In this document: positions 6,750 to 14,300 of the stretch, piece after piece
How the letters are laid out: each line of letters starts with the position of its first letter
Numbering within the stretch: position 1 is the first letter of the stretch
Assembly: GCA_050251715.1 (NCBI GenBank)
Contig: JBFWMG010000054.1
Location: 1-17,098, forward strand
Reading direction: 5' to 3'
From: JBFWMG01 sp050251715
Lineage (GTDB): Bacteria > Desulfobacterota > Desulfovibrionia > Desulfovibrionales > Desulfovibrionaceae
DNA length: 17,098 nucleotides
Made by a program: the position numbers and the translations under genes
The notes under the pieces: generated by a model
The model's input: only the letters and a program-made list of their open reading frames with translations
The model's database searches: none
Told to the model about the DNA's origin: nothing

Positions 6750-8357
6750 TCAGGCCAGGTCGGACAAATCCGCCACCATGCACCGCGCCGTGGCCAGCCG
6801 TAAACGGTCGCGCAGGCCCGCCGTGTCCATGCGCCTGTCCAGTTCGGCCAGCAGGGCGGCGCGCCCGGACACGCCCGGCCGCATGGCCAGGCCTTGCACC
6901 GTCCTGGCCAGCCATGCCGCTGCCGCCGGATCGGCGGGCGGCGTGGCCGCCAGGTCCGCCACGTCCGGCAGGTCCGCCACGTCCGGCAGGCCCGCCACGT
7001 CCGGCAGGCCCGCCACGTCCGGCAGGTTCGGCAAGGCGGCAACCAGTGCGCGCAATATTTTCTTGTCCGGCGGCGCACCCGCCTCGCGCGCGGCTGCCGC
7101 GCCCGCGCGCGCACCGAACACCTGCGTGGCCGCGACCATGGCGCCGCCCACCCGGTTGGCGCCGTGCATGCCCGTGGCGCATTCGCCGCACGCATACAGG
7201 CCCAGGGTGGTGGTGCGGCCATGGGCGTCGATGACCGCGCCGCCGTTGCCCGCATGGGCCAGGGGCATGATGCGCGTCCATGCCCCCCCGGGCGGCAGCA
7301 CGGCCACGCCGCCGTCAGGCCCGGCAGCCTGGAGCAAGGCATGGTCCAGGGCCGCGTCGGGCAGGCCGAAGCCGTATGGGCAGTGCCCGCCCCGCGCCGG
7401 AGCCAGGCCGATCAAGGCCGTGTCCAGCCGTTTTTCCACGCCCTGGGCGTCTTGGTAGCGCGCATCGGGATGGCCCAGGTGCTGCACCGGAAAAAAATGG
7501 CCCACGCGTTGGCCATGGTCCGACACCGCGTACCACATCCATTGCAGGTAGCCGCAGTTGGCCAGCCGCGCCCCGGCGTGGTGCAGCAGGGCGTAGCCAA
7601 AACCCGTGCCCGGTCCGGCCACGTGCGGCGCGCACAGCGGCGCCGGGCCGCCCGTGGCCAGCACCACGGCTCCGGCGGCCACGGCCAGAACGCCGCCGTC
7701 GTCTTGCAGCGCCACGGCCCCGGCGATTCGCCCGCCAGGGGGACGGAGCAGGCCCACGCACTCGCCGCGCAACGCGCGGCAGCCCAGGGCGGCAAAGCGC
7801 GCCCACAGCGCCGCGTGGGCGGCTGGCAGGTCGGGCAGGATGGAGGCCACGGCGGCCTCGGGCAGAAAACAGGCCGCATGGCGCTCGTCCCGCGCGCCGT
7901 GGGCGTCCGAACCAGCGGCCCCCGCCAGGATGGGCACGCCCCACTCCCGCAAGTCCTCCAGCCTGTCCCGCGCCTCGTCGGCCAGCACCGCGACGAGGGC
8001 TGGGTCGGCATATCCGGGCGCGGCAATGGCCGTGGCGCGCGCCACGTACAGGGCGCGTTCGTCCGCCGAGACGGGTGCGAACATGCCGAGCCGGGCGTTG
8101 CGGTTGCAAAACGACGACCCGGACGGCCCGTCCAGCGGCGCAAGTAGGGCCACGCCGCCGCGCGCCCCGCTCGTGCGCAGGGTGTGGGCCGCGGCCAGGG
8201 CCGCGCGCAGGCCAGCCAGACCCGCGCCGATGACCAGCACGGCGGTGCGTTCGAAAACAGGGGACGAAACAGAGGGGCGGCCCGCCAGGGGCCGGGGGGG
8301 GACGTCCGGCAGCGGACGTGCGTCAGTTGTCTTGGGGCGCAAGCTTCTTTGTGGCAA
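6750..8357 (-). CDS. FAD-dependent oxidoreductase of the fumarate reductase / L-aspartate oxidase superfamily
   Basis: Up to 535 residues. The dinucleotide fold VIGAGLAG (42-49) binds ADP of FAD; ATGG (234-237) and YACGECATGMHGANRVGGAM (388-407) are the FAD-contacting motifs shared with NadB, SdhA and FrdA. The substrate loop differs: where NadB/SdhA have an H-T-x-GG stretch, this has AHAGNGGAV (367-375), and the usual SxxAQGG near residue 80 is replaced by GSSFCNRNARLG. I therefore do not call it nadB. The start is unclear: TTG at 8357 overlaps the TPR gene by 35 nt and has no good ribosome binding site; TTG at 8342 or GTG near 8240 are alternatives. Residues 445-468 are four LPDVA(G/D) repeats near the C-terminal helical domain. 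It is last in the carA-TPR run, so probably co-transcribed. Confidence 0.75.
   Translation of the reverse strand: MPQRSLRPKTTDARPLPDVPPRPLAGRPSVSSPVFERTAVLVIGAGLAGLRAALAAAHTLRTSGARGGVALLAPLDGPSGSSFCNRNARLGMFAPVSADERALYVARATAIAAPGYADPALVAVLADEARDRLEDLREWGVPILAGAAGSDAHGARDERHAACFLPEAAVASILPDLPAAHAALWARFAALGCRALRGECVGLLRPPGGRIAGAVALQDDGGVLAVAAGAVVLATGGPAPLCAPHVAGPGTGFGYALLHHAGARLANCGYLQWMWYAVSDHGQRVGHFFPVQHLGHPDARYQDAQGVEKRLDTALIGLAPARGGHCPYGFGLPDAALDHALLQAAGPDGGVAVLPPGGAWTRIMPLAHAGNGGAVIDAHGRTTTLGLYACGECATGMHGANRVGGAMVAATQVFGARAGAAAAREAGAPPDKKILRALVAALPNLPDVAGLPDVAGLPDVADLPDVADLAATPPADPAAAAWLARTVQGLAMRPGVSGRAALLAELDRRMDTAGLRDRLRLATARCMVADLSDLA
6954..7025. repeat. 18-bp in-frame tandem repeat, four units
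   Basis: Four contiguous 18-bp units (6954-6971, 6972-6989, 6990-7007, 7008-7025) read GTCCGCCACGTCCGGCAG twice, then GCCCGCCACGTCCGGCAG twice. A single T/C difference separates the pairs. On the coding (minus) strand they give LPDVAG, LPDVAG, LPDVAD, LPDVAD. Each unit is a whole number of codons, so copy number can change without a frameshift. Confidence 0.96.
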
Positions 8358-9135
8358 AGGCTAGCATTTTTTGGGCTTCTTCAAAGTCCGGCTTGTACTT
8401 CAGGGCCACGCGGGCGGCCTTTTGCACCTTGTCCCACTTGCGCCAGTCAATGTAGAGCCGTCCGATGTTGAAGTAGAGGTTCGGATCCTGGGGCGCGTAT
8501 TCGCGCGCCTTGAAATAATATTTTTCCGCCACGTCGAACCGCCCCATCTTGCGCAGGGCAATGCCGATGCGGTTGTACAGGTGCAGGGCGTCGGGTTTGT
8601 CGGCCAGCGCCTTGGCGAGGTACTCGTAGGCCTCCTCGTAGCGCCCGGCCTTGAGGAACCGCTCGCCCGCGTCGGCCTTGAGTTCCACGTCCTGGTGGTG
8701 TTCCTTGATGAGCCGGTCGAAGATCTTCTTGGCCTCGCCGTATTCGTGGCGGTCTATGAGCGCCTGGGCCTCGGCGATGGAGGCTTCGCGGCTTTGCTGC
8801 TTGCCCGCCAGCATGGCCCGCACTTCCTTTTGCCGTTCCTCTTCCAGGGCGGCGAGCAATTCCTGGATGGTCGCCGACAGGTCGCGCTCCTGGCCCGGCG
8901 CGTAGTTGATCTGGAGCGGAAAGACCTTTTTCAGCGCGGCGTTGTTGCCCAATTGATACACGGCTTCGCTCAGGAGGTTGTCGAATTCCTCCTTTTCACT
9001 TTTCATGAGCTGCGTCTTGATGATCGCGCTCACGGCCTGATTGATGGCGGTGGCGGCGGCGATGAGTTTGTCATGCTTCAGATGGAGCTTGACCTCACCC
9101 AGCTTTTTGCGCGCCTGTATCAGTTCCTTGGACAT
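8323..9135 (-). CDS. TPR-repeat protein
   Basis: A 270-residue soluble protein with no signal peptide or membrane segment. The N-terminal 90 residues are helical (ARKKLGEVKLHLKHDKLIAAATAINQ). Residues about 90-125 form a charged helix, possibly a coiled coil (LLAALEEERQKEVRAMLAGKQQ). From about 125 to 262 there are four TPR-like helix pairs, e.g. AGRYEEAYEYLAKALADKP, MGRFDVAEKYYFKAREYAPQ and WRKWDKVQKAARVALKYKP. TPR arrays bind partner proteins; the partner is unknown. It begins 21 nt after carA ends and its last codons overlap the longest reading of the FAD gene, so the three are probably one transcript. Ribosome binding site AGGACGAG is weak. Similar TPR proteins next to carA seem typical of Desulfovibrio-type genomes (recollection). 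Confidence 0.88.
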   Translation of the reverse strand: MSKELIQARKKLGEVKLHLKHDKLIAAATAINQAVSAIIKTQLMKSEKEEFDNLLSEAVYQLGNNAALKKVFPLQINYAPGQERDLSATIQELLAALEEERQKEVRAMLAGKQQSREASIAEAQALIDRHEYGEAKKIFDRLIKEHHQDVELKADAGERFLKAGRYEEAYEYLAKALADKPDALHLYNRIGIALRKMGRFDVAEKYYFKAREYAPQDPNLYFNIGRLYIDWRKWDKVQKAARVALKYKPDFEEAQKMLAFATKKLAPQDN

Positions 9136-9156
9136 GTCTCGTCCTGGCCGTGCGGG

Positions 9157-10284
9157 CTATTTACCGGTTTTCTCGCGCACCAACGTGCGGAAGCGGTTGA
9201 AGAAGTTGCGGCTGTCGTGCGGACCGGGACTCGCTTCGGGGTGGTACTGGATGGCGATGACCGGCTTTGTCTTGTGCGCAAAGCCTTCCAGGGTGTTGTC
9301 GTTCAGGTTGATGTGCGTCACTTCCACGTCGGGCAGGGTGTCGATGTCCACGCAGAAGCCGTGGTTCTGCGAGGAAATTTCGATGTGGCCGCTCTTGAGA
9401 TCCTTGACCGGGTGGTTGCAGCCGTGGTGGCCGAACTTGAGCTTGAAGGTCTTGCCGCCCAGGGCGTGGCCCAAAATCTGGTGTCCCAGGCAGATGCCCG
9501 CCAGGGGATAGGTGTCGGCCAGGCGCGCCACGTTCTGGATGACGTCGGTGAGCGCGGCGGGGTCGCCGGGGCCGTTGGACAGAAACACCGCGTCCGGACC
9601 CAGCGTGGCCACCTGATCCGCCGTAAAGGATGAAGGCACGACCAGGAGGTCGAAGCCTTGCTCCTCCAGCAGGCGCAGGATGTTCCACTTGATGCCGAAG
9701 TCGAAGACCACGACCCTGGGCTTGCCGCCGCGCCAGGCATGGGAGCCGCCGGACAGCTTGACGGGCTCGGGCCGGTCGTTTTCCCAGATGTAGGGCTCGG
9801 TGTAGGTCACCGCGTCGGCCAGGTTCTGGCCTTCCATGAGCGGCAGTGCCTGGGCCTCGCGCACCAGTTCCTCCGGGGTCACGTCCTCGGTGGAGATGAT
9901 GCCGCGCTTGGCCCCGTGCAGGCGCAGGTGGCGGGTGAGGGCGCGGGTGTCCACCCCCTCTATGCCCAGCACGCCGTTCTCGTTCAGGTAGTCGGGCAGG
10001 GACCTGTCGGCGCGCCAGTTGGAGGGCTCCTTGCAGCATTCCTTGACGATGAACCCTTCCACGAACACGCGGCGGGATTCCATGTCCTGGGCGTTGATGC
10101 CGTAGTTGCCGATGAGGGGATAGGTCATGCACACCATCTGCCCGGCATAGGAGGGGTCGGTGAGCACCTCCTGATAGCCGGTCATGCCGGTGTTGAATAT
10201 GACTTCGCCGCTGGTGCGGCCGGAGCTGGAAAAGGCGCGGCCTTCGAAGTAGAGGCCGTCCTCAAGGGCGAGCAGGGCTTTCAT
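9157..10284 (-). CDS. carA: Carbamoyl-phosphate synthase small (glutaminase) subunit
   Basis: A 375-residue protein, normal length for CarA. It releases ammonia from glutamine and passes it to CarB to make carbamoyl phosphate for pyrimidines and arginine. The N-terminal domain has GLYFEGRAF (10-18) and NTGMTGYQEVLTDPSY (31-46). The class I glutamine amidotransferase domain has NGPGDP (237-242), the nucleophile Cys265 in GICLGHQ, and His348/Glu350 in QYHPEAS, so the triad is complete. Start ATG at 10284 with GGAG 11-14 nt upstream. carB is not in the window; separate carA and carB are common outside enterics. The leader carries an inverted repeat (10312-10341) and a candidate promoter. Carbamoyl phosphate is also the HypF substrate in hydrogenase maturation, which makes the nearby hypDE notable, though probably by chance. 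Confidence 0.97.
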   Translation of the reverse strand: MKALLALEDGLYFEGRAFSSSGRTSGEVIFNTGMTGYQEVLTDPSYAGQMVCMTYPLIGNYGINAQDMESRRVFVEGFIVKECCKEPSNWRADRSLPDYLNENGVLGIEGVDTRALTRHLRLHGAKRGIISTEDVTPEELVREAQALPLMEGQNLADAVTYTEPYIWENDRPEPVKLSGGSHAWRGGKPRVVVFDFGIKWNILRLLEEQGFDLLVVPSSFTADQVATLGPDAVFLSNGPGDPAALTDVIQNVARLADTYPLAGICLGHQILGHALGGKTFKLKFGHHGCNHPVKDLKSGHIEISSQNHGFCVDIDTLPDVEVTHINLNDNTLEGFAHKTKPVIAIQYHPEASPGPHDSRNFFNRFRTLVREKTGK

Positions 10285-10311
10285 TGAACGATTTTCTCCG
10301 TGAGTATTACT

Positions 10312-10341
10312 GGGAACACAGCGGGTTGACGGTGTGTTCCC
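10312..10341 (-). promoter_or_regulatory. Inverted repeat in the carA leader
   Basis: GGGAACACA (10312-10320) and TGTGTTCCC (10333-10341) are perfect 9-bp arms around a 12-nt spacer. It lies 27-57 nt before the carA ATG and downstream of the candidate promoter, so it would be in the mRNA. There is no T run after it, so a simple terminator is unlikely. It could be an operator or a leader hairpin. Confidence 0.6.
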
Positions 10342-10366
10342 TCGGCTTCGCCGCCGACGTGGCCGT

Positions 10367-10395
10367 ACTATAACCCGAAGCGGGAATTATGCCAC
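10367..10395 (-). promoter_or_regulatory. Candidate promoter for carA
   Basis: On the minus strand, GTGGCA (10390-10395), 17 bp, TATAGT (10367-10372). The -10 is good, the -35 is poor and overlaps the end of kdsB. Fits the 102-nt gap between kdsB and carA, the only sizeable gap in the minus-strand run. Confidence 0.4.
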
Positions 10396-11157
10396 ACTCT
10401 TTGCTTCGCGTAATATACGTTCTATTACGGCAACGTCCTCGGGCCGGTCAACCCCGTGCCCGGCATTGCGGGTGGCGACCACGCGGATGGGGACGCCGTT
10501 TTCGAGCAGGCGCAGCTGCTCGAGCTTTTCGCGCTGTTCCAGGGGCGAGGGCGCAAGCCGGGTGAACCGCGCAAGGGCGGCGAACCGGAAGGCGTAAAGC
10601 CCGACATGGCCAAGGTAGTCCGGGGCTATTCCGTCGCGGGGGTATGGAATGGGCGCGCGTGAGAAATACAGTGCGTTGCCCGCGTTGTCCAGAACGACTT
10701 TCACCCGGTCGGGGTTGGCCGCGTCGGCGGCGGGCAGGGGCATGGCCAGGGTGGTCACCTGCACCGTTGGGTCGGCGAAGGGTTCGGCCAGTTGCGTCAG
10801 CATGGCCGGGTCGAGCGCGGGTTCGTCGCCCTGGATGTTGACCACCACGGCCTGGGGCGGGATGCCCAGGAGCGTGGCGGCCTCGTGCACGCGGTCCGTG
10901 CCGCTGGCGTGGTCGGCGCGGGTCATGACGCAGGGTATGCCGTGTTCGCGGGCCGCGGCGGCAATGCGCGCGTCGTCCGTGGCCAGGGTGACCGAGGCCA
11001 TGAGTGGGCACTGCGCCGCGCGCTCGCACACCCACACGAACATGGGGCGGCCCAGGATGGGCGCAAGCGGCTTGCCCGGAAAGCGCGTGGACGCGTAGCG
11101 GGCCGGGACGATGCCGTGGACCGGGGGCAGGGCGGTTGGTGTGGGCGTATGGGGCAT
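10387..11157 (-). CDS. kdsB: CMP-KDO synthetase (3-deoxy-manno-octulosonate cytidylyltransferase)
   Basis: A 256-residue cytosolic enzyme that joins CTP and KDO to give CMP-KDO, the donor for the inner core of lipopolysaccharide. Signature motifs: IVPARYASTRFPGKPL (16-31) for CTP binding, LATDD (58-62), SGTDRV (85-90), and VNIQGDEP (106-113), plus HVGLYAFR and LEQLRLLENG in the C-terminal half. Length is typical. The ATG at 11157 is 6 nt after the waaA stop and has no strong ribosome binding site, suggesting translation coupled to waaA. The first dozen residues (MPHTPTPTALPP) are a nonconserved extension before the conserved strand. The product feeds directly into WaaA encoded immediately upstream. 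Confidence 0.96.
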   Translation of the reverse strand: MPHTPTPTALPPVHGIVPARYASTRFPGKPLAPILGRPMFVWVCERAAQCPLMASVTLATDDARIAAAAREHGIPCVMTRADHASGTDRVHEAATLLGIPPQAVVVNIQGDEPALDPAMLTQLAEPFADPTVQVTTLAMPLPAADAANPDRVKVVLDNAGNALYFSRAPIPYPRDGIAPDYLGHVGLYAFRFAALARFTRLAPSPLEQREKLEQLRLLENGVPIRVVATRNAGHGVDRPEDVAVIERILREAKSVA

Positions 11158-11163
11158 GGCGGG

Positions 11164-12462
11164 CTACCGGGCGTCGAGATGGCGCAGCATGCACGCGCAC
11201 GCGGTTTGCGCGCCTCCCTGGTGGGGCGCGAGGTACTTTTCCATGCGGGCGATGACCTTGGCGGGCGGCAGCGGGCGCTTCATGCCCTTGATGAGCAGGT
11301 CCGCCAGCTCCTCCACGTTTTGGGCCTCCTTCACCAGCCCCGCGTCGATGATCTCCCGGCCGACCCAGGAAAAATTGGACCAGTGCGGGCCGATGCACGG
11401 CACCAGCCCCTGCGTCAGCGGCTCCAGGAAATTCTGCCCGCCCAGGGGGCGCAGGCTGCCGCCCACGAACGCGGCCCGCGCCAGGGCGTAGGCGGCCTGC
11501 AATTCGCCGATGGTGTCCCACAGCACCACGGTGCCCGGCGCGGCCACGTCGCCGCGCAGCCGCATGTCCGAGCGGCGCGTCCAGGGATAGGCGCTGGCGT
11601 TCAGCCACCCGGCCCAGGCCTCGACCCGGTGCATGTGGCGCGGAAACACGCCGATGATGGTGGTGGGCCGCTCGTGCAGGATGCGGAAGATGAGGTCGCG
11701 GACCTGCGGCTCCTCCTCGGCGCGCACCGAGCCCAGCACCAAAAACGGCGCGCCCGGCGCAATGCACCCGGACAGCGGGTTGGCGTCAAAGGCCATGGGG
11801 CCGGTGTCGAGGATGCGGCCAAACTTCATGTTGGGCATGGCCGAGACCGTGGCGTCGGGAAACAGGGTGGCGAAGCGCTGGGCGTCTTTTTCGGATATGG
11901 CGCACACCGCCGTGGGGGAGACGGCCTTGAAAAAATCGCCCGCCGCCAGATAGCCCGCCAGGCTGCGGCTGTTCATGCGGCCATTGACCACCACCACGGG
12001 CACGCGGGCCTTGTGCGCCTCCAGCAGCATGCCCGGCCACAACTCGGTTTCCAGCAACACCAGCAGCCTGGGCCGCGCCAGGCGCAGCGCCTTGCGCATG
12101 CGGCACGGCATGTCAAAGGGAAGATACGCGCGCCGCACCAGCACCGACGGCTTGTGGACGCGGCACCAGGCCACGGCGCGGTCTATCACGCCGATGCCCT
12201 GGCTGGTGCAGGAGGTGACGAGCACGTTGCAGGCGCGTCCCTCGGGCAGCGCCTTGAGCAGATCCCAGGCCAGATACGCCTCGCCCACGGACGCGGCCTG
12301 TATCCACAGGTCCGTGGGGCCGCTGGCCCAGTCCGCGGGCACCAGGCGGTCGCCGAATCCGGGGCGCAGCCGCTTGGAACCGGCGTACAGGAGCGGCAGC
12401 GCCGCGGTCCACAGGAGGTTGTAGGCCGTGGCGAACGCCTTGTGGCGGGTGCGCAGCGTCAT
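11164..12462 (-). CDS. waaA: 3-deoxy-D-manno-octulosonic acid (KDO) transferase
   Basis: A 432-residue inner-membrane-associated glycosyltransferase (GT30) that attaches KDO from CMP-KDO to lipid A precursor. An N-terminal hydrophobic stretch (about 11-28) is the membrane anchor. ASVGEA (57-62) contains the catalytic Glu61; LETELWPGMLLE (137-148), NGRMNSRS (160-167), LVLGSVRAEEE (241-251) and GGSLRPLGGQNFLEP (334-348) are the CMP-KDO binding motifs. The start at 12462 overlaps the ddl stop as ATGA, with GGGAGAAA just upstream; the open frame further upstream is a shadow of ddl. Whether it adds one or two KDO units cannot be read from the sequence. Confidence 0.96.
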   Translation of the reverse strand: MTLRTRHKAFATAYNLLWTAALPLLYAGSKRLRPGFGDRLVPADWASGPTDLWIQAASVGEAYLAWDLLKALPEGRACNVLVTSCTSQGIGVIDRAVAWCRVHKPSVLVRRAYLPFDMPCRMRKALRLARPRLLVLLETELWPGMLLEAHKARVPVVVVNGRMNSRSLAGYLAAGDFFKAVSPTAVCAISEKDAQRFATLFPDATVSAMPNMKFGRILDTGPMAFDANPLSGCIAPGAPFLVLGSVRAEEEPQVRDLIFRILHERPTTIIGVFPRHMHRVEAWAGWLNASAYPWTRRSDMRLRGDVAAPGTVVLWDTIGELQAAYALARAAFVGGSLRPLGGQNFLEPLTQGLVPCIGPHWSNFSWVGREIIDAGLVKEAQNVEELADLLIKGMKRPLPPAKVIARMEKYLAPHQGGAQTACACMLRHLDAR

Positions 12463-13394
12463 GCCGTTTCTCCCTGCGTCCGGGCCGCGCCGCAGTCGCG
12501 CAGGCCCAGTTCGATGAGGCGCGCGATGAGCGCGTCGAAGTCGTATCCCGCCGCCGCCGCCGACTGGGGCAGCAGGCTTGTCTGCGTCATGCCGGGCAGG
12601 GTGTTCACCTCCAGGATCCAGGGCGTGCCGTCCGGGGCGACCATGAAATCGGCCCGGCTCACCCCGCGCAGCCCCAGCGCCCGGTGCGCGGCCAGCGCCG
12701 CGTCGCACACGGCCCGCGTGATCGTTGCGGACACGGGCGCGGGACAGATTTCCTCGGCGCCGCCCGGCTGGTACTTGCTGGCGAAATCGAAATAGCCGCC
12801 TGCCCGGGGCCGGATGAGGATGGGCGGCAACGGCTCGTCGCCCAGCACGGCGCAGGTGATCTCCACGCCCGGCACGAGCGCCTCCACCAGCACCTCCTGC
12901 CCCTTGCCGTGCAGGTCGGCCAGCCCTTCCAGCAGTGCCTCGGGGGTTTCGGCGCGGTGCATGTCCAGGCTCGACCCGCCCAGGTTGGCCTTGATGAACA
13001 CCGGTAGCCCGAATTTCGGCTGCCAGCCCGGCGAGGGCGGCAGGGGGAGAAAGGCCCAGTCCGGCGTGGCCAGCCCGGCGCGGCGGAACAGTTGCTTGGC
13101 CGCCGCCTTGCCCAGCGCCAGAAACGACCCGGCGGGTCCGGCGCCCTGGTAGGGACAGCCCACCCGGTCCAGCATGGCCTGGATGAGGCCGTCCTCGCCC
13201 GGCGCGCCGTGCAGGTTCAGAAAGGCGAAGTCGCTGGCCGCCGCGCGCTCGGCCAATTGGTCGAAACGTGCGGCGGGGTCAAAATCCTCGATGTCGTGGC
13301 CCAAACGCGCCAGCGCGGCGCGGATGCCCCGCGCCCCGGACAAGGAGACCTCGCGTTCGCTAGACCAGCCGCCCGCTATCAAAAGTACATGCAT
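12459..13394 (-). CDS. ddl: D-alanine--D-alanine ligase
   Basis: A 311-residue ATP-grasp enzyme that makes D-Ala-D-Ala for peptidoglycan precursors in the cytosol. Motifs: GGWSSEREVSLSG (8-20) where Glu13 would bind the first D-Ala, LHGAPGEDG (61-69), FIKANLGGSS (133-142), YFDFASKYQPGG (201-212), RADF (247-250) and LEVNTLPGMT (261-270) with Glu262 and Asn264 as Mg ligands. Length is normal. The start at 13394 is chosen because the family begins right at the first beta strand (HVLLIAGG); 13 extra in-frame codons upstream are unconserved. The start lies 35 nt inside the preceding HD gene and has only a weak ribosome binding site, so translational coupling is likely. Confidence 0.96.
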   Translation of the reverse strand: MHVLLIAGGWSSEREVSLSGARGIRAALARLGHDIEDFDPAARFDQLAERAAASDFAFLNLHGAPGEDGLIQAMLDRVGCPYQGAGPAGSFLALGKAAAKQLFRRAGLATPDWAFLPLPPSPGWQPKFGLPVFIKANLGGSSLDMHRAETPEALLEGLADLHGKGQEVLVEALVPGVEITCAVLGDEPLPPILIRPRAGGYFDFASKYQPGGAEEICPAPVSATITRAVCDAALAAHRALGLRGVSRADFMVAPDGTPWILEVNTLPGMTQTSLLPQSAAAAGYDFDALIARLIELGLRDCGAARTQGETA

Positions 13395-13971
13395 GGAGAT
13401 CGATCCCGAGTCGGTTGCCGAGCTGTTGTTCAATGTCCAACGCCTGGTTCATGGTGACCTGGATGCGCGCCCTGATGTCCGGCGTGGCGCCGTACCGGTC
13501 GAAAAGGTCGTCGTAGCGGTCGGCCACGGACACCACGGACTGGTGCCGCACCCGCTTGTCCGCGTAAATGACGGTAAGGGGCAAAAATCCCCGGTCAATG
13601 TCCACATCCCACGGCCAGAAGACATGGTGCATCACGCCCTGGGCCACGGTGGGGTTGCCCGTGGCCTCCACGGTCCACGCGCCGCCCAGCTGGGCGTGGT
13701 GGCCGCCGTGGCGGATGGCGTAGTCCTTGGCGATGTCGTGCAGCAGGGCCGAGGCCTGCACCGAACGCACGCACACATCCATGCCTGCTTCCCTGGCGCG
13801 CTCGGCCACGAACACCGCCACCTGCGTCACCCGTTCGCTGTGCGCCCGGATGTGCCCGGGCATGGCGAAGCGCGCCATGATGCCACGGCAGGCGTCCACA
13901 TCCGGTGCTTCCGGCAGGGCGGCCTGGTTGCACAGCAGGGGCGGCCCCAGCGAATCCATGGTGTTGCCCAT
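13360..13971 (-). CDS. HD-domain hydrolase (predicted phosphohydrolase)
   Basis: A 203-residue protein if it starts at 13971. The HD superfamily metal ligands are visible: His44 (IRAHSERV), His78-Asp79 (LLHDIAKDYA), HH at 115-116 (GVMHHVFWP) and Asp138 (IYADKRVR). Spacing fits a YqeK/HDIG-type phosphohydrolase that acts on nucleotides or small phosphate esters; the substrate is unknown. The start is uncertain: ATG at 13971 or 13959 sit just before the conserved part, neither has a clear ribosome binding site, and the frame is open to 14286. I stop at 13971 because further upstream lies a probable regulatory region for divergent hypD. It is first in a run with ddl, waaA and kdsB and overlaps ddl by 35 nt. 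Confidence 0.8.
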   Translation of the reverse strand: MGNTMDSLGPPLLCNQAALPEAPDVDACRGIMARFAMPGHIRAHSERVTQVAVFVAERAREAGMDVCVRSVQASALLHDIAKDYAIRHGGHHAQLGGAWTVEATGNPTVAQGVMHHVFWPWDVDIDRGFLPLTVIYADKRVRHQSVVSVADRYDDLFDRYGATPDIRARIQVTMNQALDIEQQLGNRLGIDLHACTFDSGRLV

Positions 13972-14127
13972 GGCGGCGAGGTGGAGCCGTTGGGCCAGCG
14001 AGGCGTCGGCGCTCGGGGGGGCGAGAGAGGCTTTGATGATGGCTCCCAAGGGGTTGCTGGTTCGCGCACGCGGCACGGTCAATGGGTGTGCGCCGGGCGG
14101 CCAGGCCGACGTGGCGGGAGAATCGCA

Positions 14128-14156
14128 TTGACACTTGCCGGGGCAATGTTTAGCAA
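14128..14156 (+). promoter_or_regulatory. Candidate hypD promoter
   Basis: A perfect TTGACA (14128-14133), 17 bp, then TAGCAA (14151-14156), a weak -10. Transcription would start near 14163, leaving a leader of about 138 nt before the GTG at 14301. A 12-bp dyad fills the spacer. Confidence 0.4.
14135..14146. promoter_or_regulatory. Dyad TTGCCGGGGCAA, copy 1 (possible operator)
   Basis: Inverted repeat TTGCC-GG-GGCAA lying between the -35 and -10 of the candidate hypD promoter. A protein bound here would block RNA polymerase. An identical copy follows 48 bp downstream. Confidence 0.5.
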
Positions 14157-14182
14157 CACCTGACGGAAAAAGCAAAGACGCA

Positions 14183-14194
14183 TTGCCGGGGCAA
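14183..14194. promoter_or_regulatory. Dyad TTGCCGGGGCAA, copy 2 (possible operator)
   Basis: Same 12 bases as 14135-14146, about 20 nt after the predicted transcription start. I cannot name the regulator. Confidence 0.5.
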
Positions 14195-14300
14195 CTGCCG
14201 CACACGCGGTCTGGACCAGGGCGCCGCGCGCGCATGCTGATCGCCAACGGGCCGTCTTTCTTGACGTAATACTGTCTCCCAACCACAGGATGGTCTGCCG

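Noticed and set aside
6954..7025. Possible CRISPR-like array
   Set aside because: Units are 18 bp, contiguous without spacers, and in frame inside a gene.
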